Positions 63,501 through 64,000 of a stretch of DNA of 64,000 nt are shown one piece after another. Position numbers and translations under genes: made by a program. Origin of the DNA: a bacterium (lineage in GTDB: Bacteria; Vulcanimicrobiota; Vulcanimicrobiia; Vulcanimicrobiales; Vulcanimicrobiaceae); NCBI GenBank assembly GCA_021805775.1, contig JAJZED010000007.1, positions 1 through 64,000 of the forward strand, in the 5' to 3' direction. The notes beneath the pieces were generated by a model that was given only the letters and a program-made list of their open reading frames with translations, searched no databases and had not been told where the DNA came from. Position 1 is the first letter of the stretch. Every line of letters begins with the position of its first letter.

Positions 63501-63768
63501 ATGCCATCGTCGCACCGAGAAAGGTTCGTCTCGTCGGAACGCCGCCTTCGGCGGGCATCACGTAGAGCTCGGGGTTGCCGTCATCGTTGGAGATGAAGGC
63601 AATCGAGCGAGCGTCAGGAGAGAGCCGCGGAAAGGTTGCCGACCCGAAACCGGTGGTAAGACGACGGGCGGAGCCTCCCTCGAGCGAGACGCTCCAAAGA
63701 TCGTCTTCGCAGACGAAGACGAGAAGATTTCCCGCGATGGTGGGATAGCGATAGTAGCCTTGACTCAT
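60541..63768 (-). CDS. Tricorn-like S41 protease
   Basis: About 1,075 residues starting MSQGYYRYPTIAGNLL; an earlier Met is likely not used. Two WD40/tricorn beta-propellers fill about 1-650. A His/Asp/Glu/Lys-rich insert (HRDQHEHHDDEHDKKEEK, about 517-535) breaks the second. A PDZ domain and the S41 core follow, with His in HGELGTSHAYEM and the nucleophile in NQFAGSDGD. Trims peptides made by larger proteases; cytoplasmic in tricorn, location here uncertain. Confidence 0.9.
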   Translation of the reverse strand: MSQGYYRYPTIAGNLLVFVCEDDLWSVSLEGGSARRLTTGFGSATFPRLSPDARSIAFISNDDGNPELYVMPAEGGVPTRRTFLGATMASISGWSHDGSEIFFSANPSAWYEREMRAFSISADGGTPQELRLGHVRALSRDARGRTAIGRNADDPARWKRYRGGTAGEIWIDAAGNGDFERLALPAGNPVWPMWIGERIYFLTDHEGIGKIYSCSPDGSDLRTESNESEYYARFPATDGSRIAYGVGGNIAIFDSTDHTTRVVEIATHSSAPQSARRFDEASEMLEDFESSPAGTHVAFVSRGQAFSMPLFEGPVVRYGEGSRSRIRLVRWMRDGKHLVGVTDRKGYEQIARWDAGENGDPRLLTVGDIGRPIELELSPNGETLAFSNHRHELCVLDLSENTIRTLDRSLGRPISGLAYSPDGRYIAYSWSPNSNSSIVRVVKVKSGKIHDVTTALRVDRSPHWDPDGKYLYCIASRDFRPLYDALQFNLGFPQAERPYAIALRSDVPSPFVPKPKPVHRDQHEHHDDEHDKKEEKQPNIEIDFDGIAGRMLAFPVDEGNYGELLAVKGRVLFTRHPVRGIAPQGGDDDDRGNGGVLLAYDFEQQRCATLARDVDEIRLGPDGRTLLYSAGTRLRAVDALGDLPDEEDDGKAPPETGRKSGFIDCDRASVEVRPQDEWAQMYREAWRLQTEQFWVADLSDVDWDRVYDRYKAVLPRVRTRSELSDLIWEMHGELGTSHAYEMGGDVRIPPQYRRGFLGADYRWDGERNGFRIDRIYRGDSWDRNADSPLAEPGLDVREGDLLLSIAGTRLSPELAPDRLLVNTAGSEIALGIMNKRGDERTIVVKTLASEAPLRYRAWVERNRRYVSEKSDGAVGYLHVPDMGPWGFAEFHRGYLSEFDKRGLIVDIRYNRGGHVSPLLLEKLNRKRIGFDVSRYGPVEPYPPESVGGPIVGITNQFAGSDGDIFSHAFKLYGLGPLVGKRTWGGVIGINPYHHLVDGTVTTQPEYSFWFVDVGWNVENYGTDPDYDIDIAPQDYHNERDPQLDRALDLMDRSLAAHVEIRPDLTARPSLRLPES

Positions 63769-63845
63769 AGCCTTGAGGGTCTTGGCGATTGCGGTCGCCG
63801 GTTCCGCCTGCAACGCGGCGCGAGAGATCGTGGTTGTAGCGGCCG

Positions 63846-64000
63846 ATGAACGTCCGGGAGGAAGCGTTGCGGCGACTGGAATCGCTCGACTTTAGCGGCT
63901 ACGCAGAGCGCGGCGAGTACCTCGACGGAAACGTCACGCACCTTTCGGCATATATTCGTTTTGGTATTCTCTCGCTTGCCGAGGTGCGCGACCGCGCGTG
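63846..64000 (+). CDS. Photolyase/cryptochrome-like FAD-domain protein (partial)
   Basis: 51 codons visible from ATG 63846, running off the right edge. Residues EYLDGNVTHLSAYIRFGILS (after LRRLESLDF) match the FAD-binding domain of photolyases (the TTHLSPYI-x-x-G block). No antenna (MTHF/8-HDF) domain precedes it, so this may be a stand-alone FAD domain type. Divergent from the S41 gene. Confidence 0.75.
   Translation, partial: MNVREEALRRLESLDFSGYAERGEYLDGNVTHLSAYIRFGILSLAEVRDRA

Overview
The window reads as chromosomal DNA from a high-GC, diderm bacterium. Evidence for diderm: several lipoprotein lipoboxes and two barrel-like exported proteins. The mix of SARP/BTAD regulators, YXWGXW-repeat proteins, PTPS-rich surface lipoproteins, HrcA-type CIRCE control of groESL and a split infC-rpmI-rplT / trmH-pheST cluster suggests an uncultured lineage near Candidatus Eremiobacterota (WPS-2). 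That placement is inference from gene content only; no 16S rRNA or tRNA gene was seen.

Layout. 0-2 kb: the end of an IS3-family element cuts the 3' end of one YXWGXW-repeat protein gene; an intact paralogue follows. 1.9-4 kb: groES-groEL with a clear sigma70 promoter, CIRCE operator and terminator. 4-14.3 kb: a MASE1-GGDEF-EAL protein, korA-korB (2-oxoacid:ferredoxin oxidoreductase), and a minus-strand operon hydrolase-dehydrogenase-ispH-APC permease. 14.9-17.8 kb: hsp20-lon behind a second, CIRCE-like palindrome. 17.8-20.7 kb: a stand-alone SARP regulator beside a large fusion of an exported domain, seven membrane helices, PAS and SARP modules. 20.8-23.4 kb: two exported proteins. 23.4-30.1 kb (minus): small membrane protein, trmH-like, a 33-codon yqzL-like gene, an attenuator-like terminator, pheS, pheT, cvpA-like and an MFS pump.

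30.1-45.6 kb is a mosaic. Accessory DNA (S53 peptidase remnant, lipoproteins, barrel protein, IS3 remnants, a complete 1,258-bp IS3 element, a CPBP protease, and a paralogous family of small lipoproteins with three full copies and one IS-truncated copy) surrounds the core infC-rpmI-rplT operon and a carbonic anhydrase gene. In Firmicutes-like order infC-rpmI-rplT runs into trmH-pheS-pheT; here about 9 kb of accessory DNA lies between the two halves. infC appears to start at AUA and overlaps rpmI by 86 nt.

45.7-64 kb returns to housekeeping and metabolic genes: degV, a methyltransferase, M61 peptidase, PsiE-like, an aminotransferase/acyl-CoA ligase pair, two tandem alpha/beta hydrolases with tag, a c-type cytochrome, a decayed GT39 gene, the glyoxylate bypass operon aceA-aceB with a well-resolved promoter and three operator-like iterons, a tricorn-like S41 protease, and the start of a photolyase-like gene at the right edge.

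Functional themes: protein quality control (GroESL, Hsp20, Lon, tricorn-like protease, M61), translation (PheST, IF3, L20, L35, TrmH), central carbon (KorAB, AceAB), and an envelope rich in exported proteins of unknown role.
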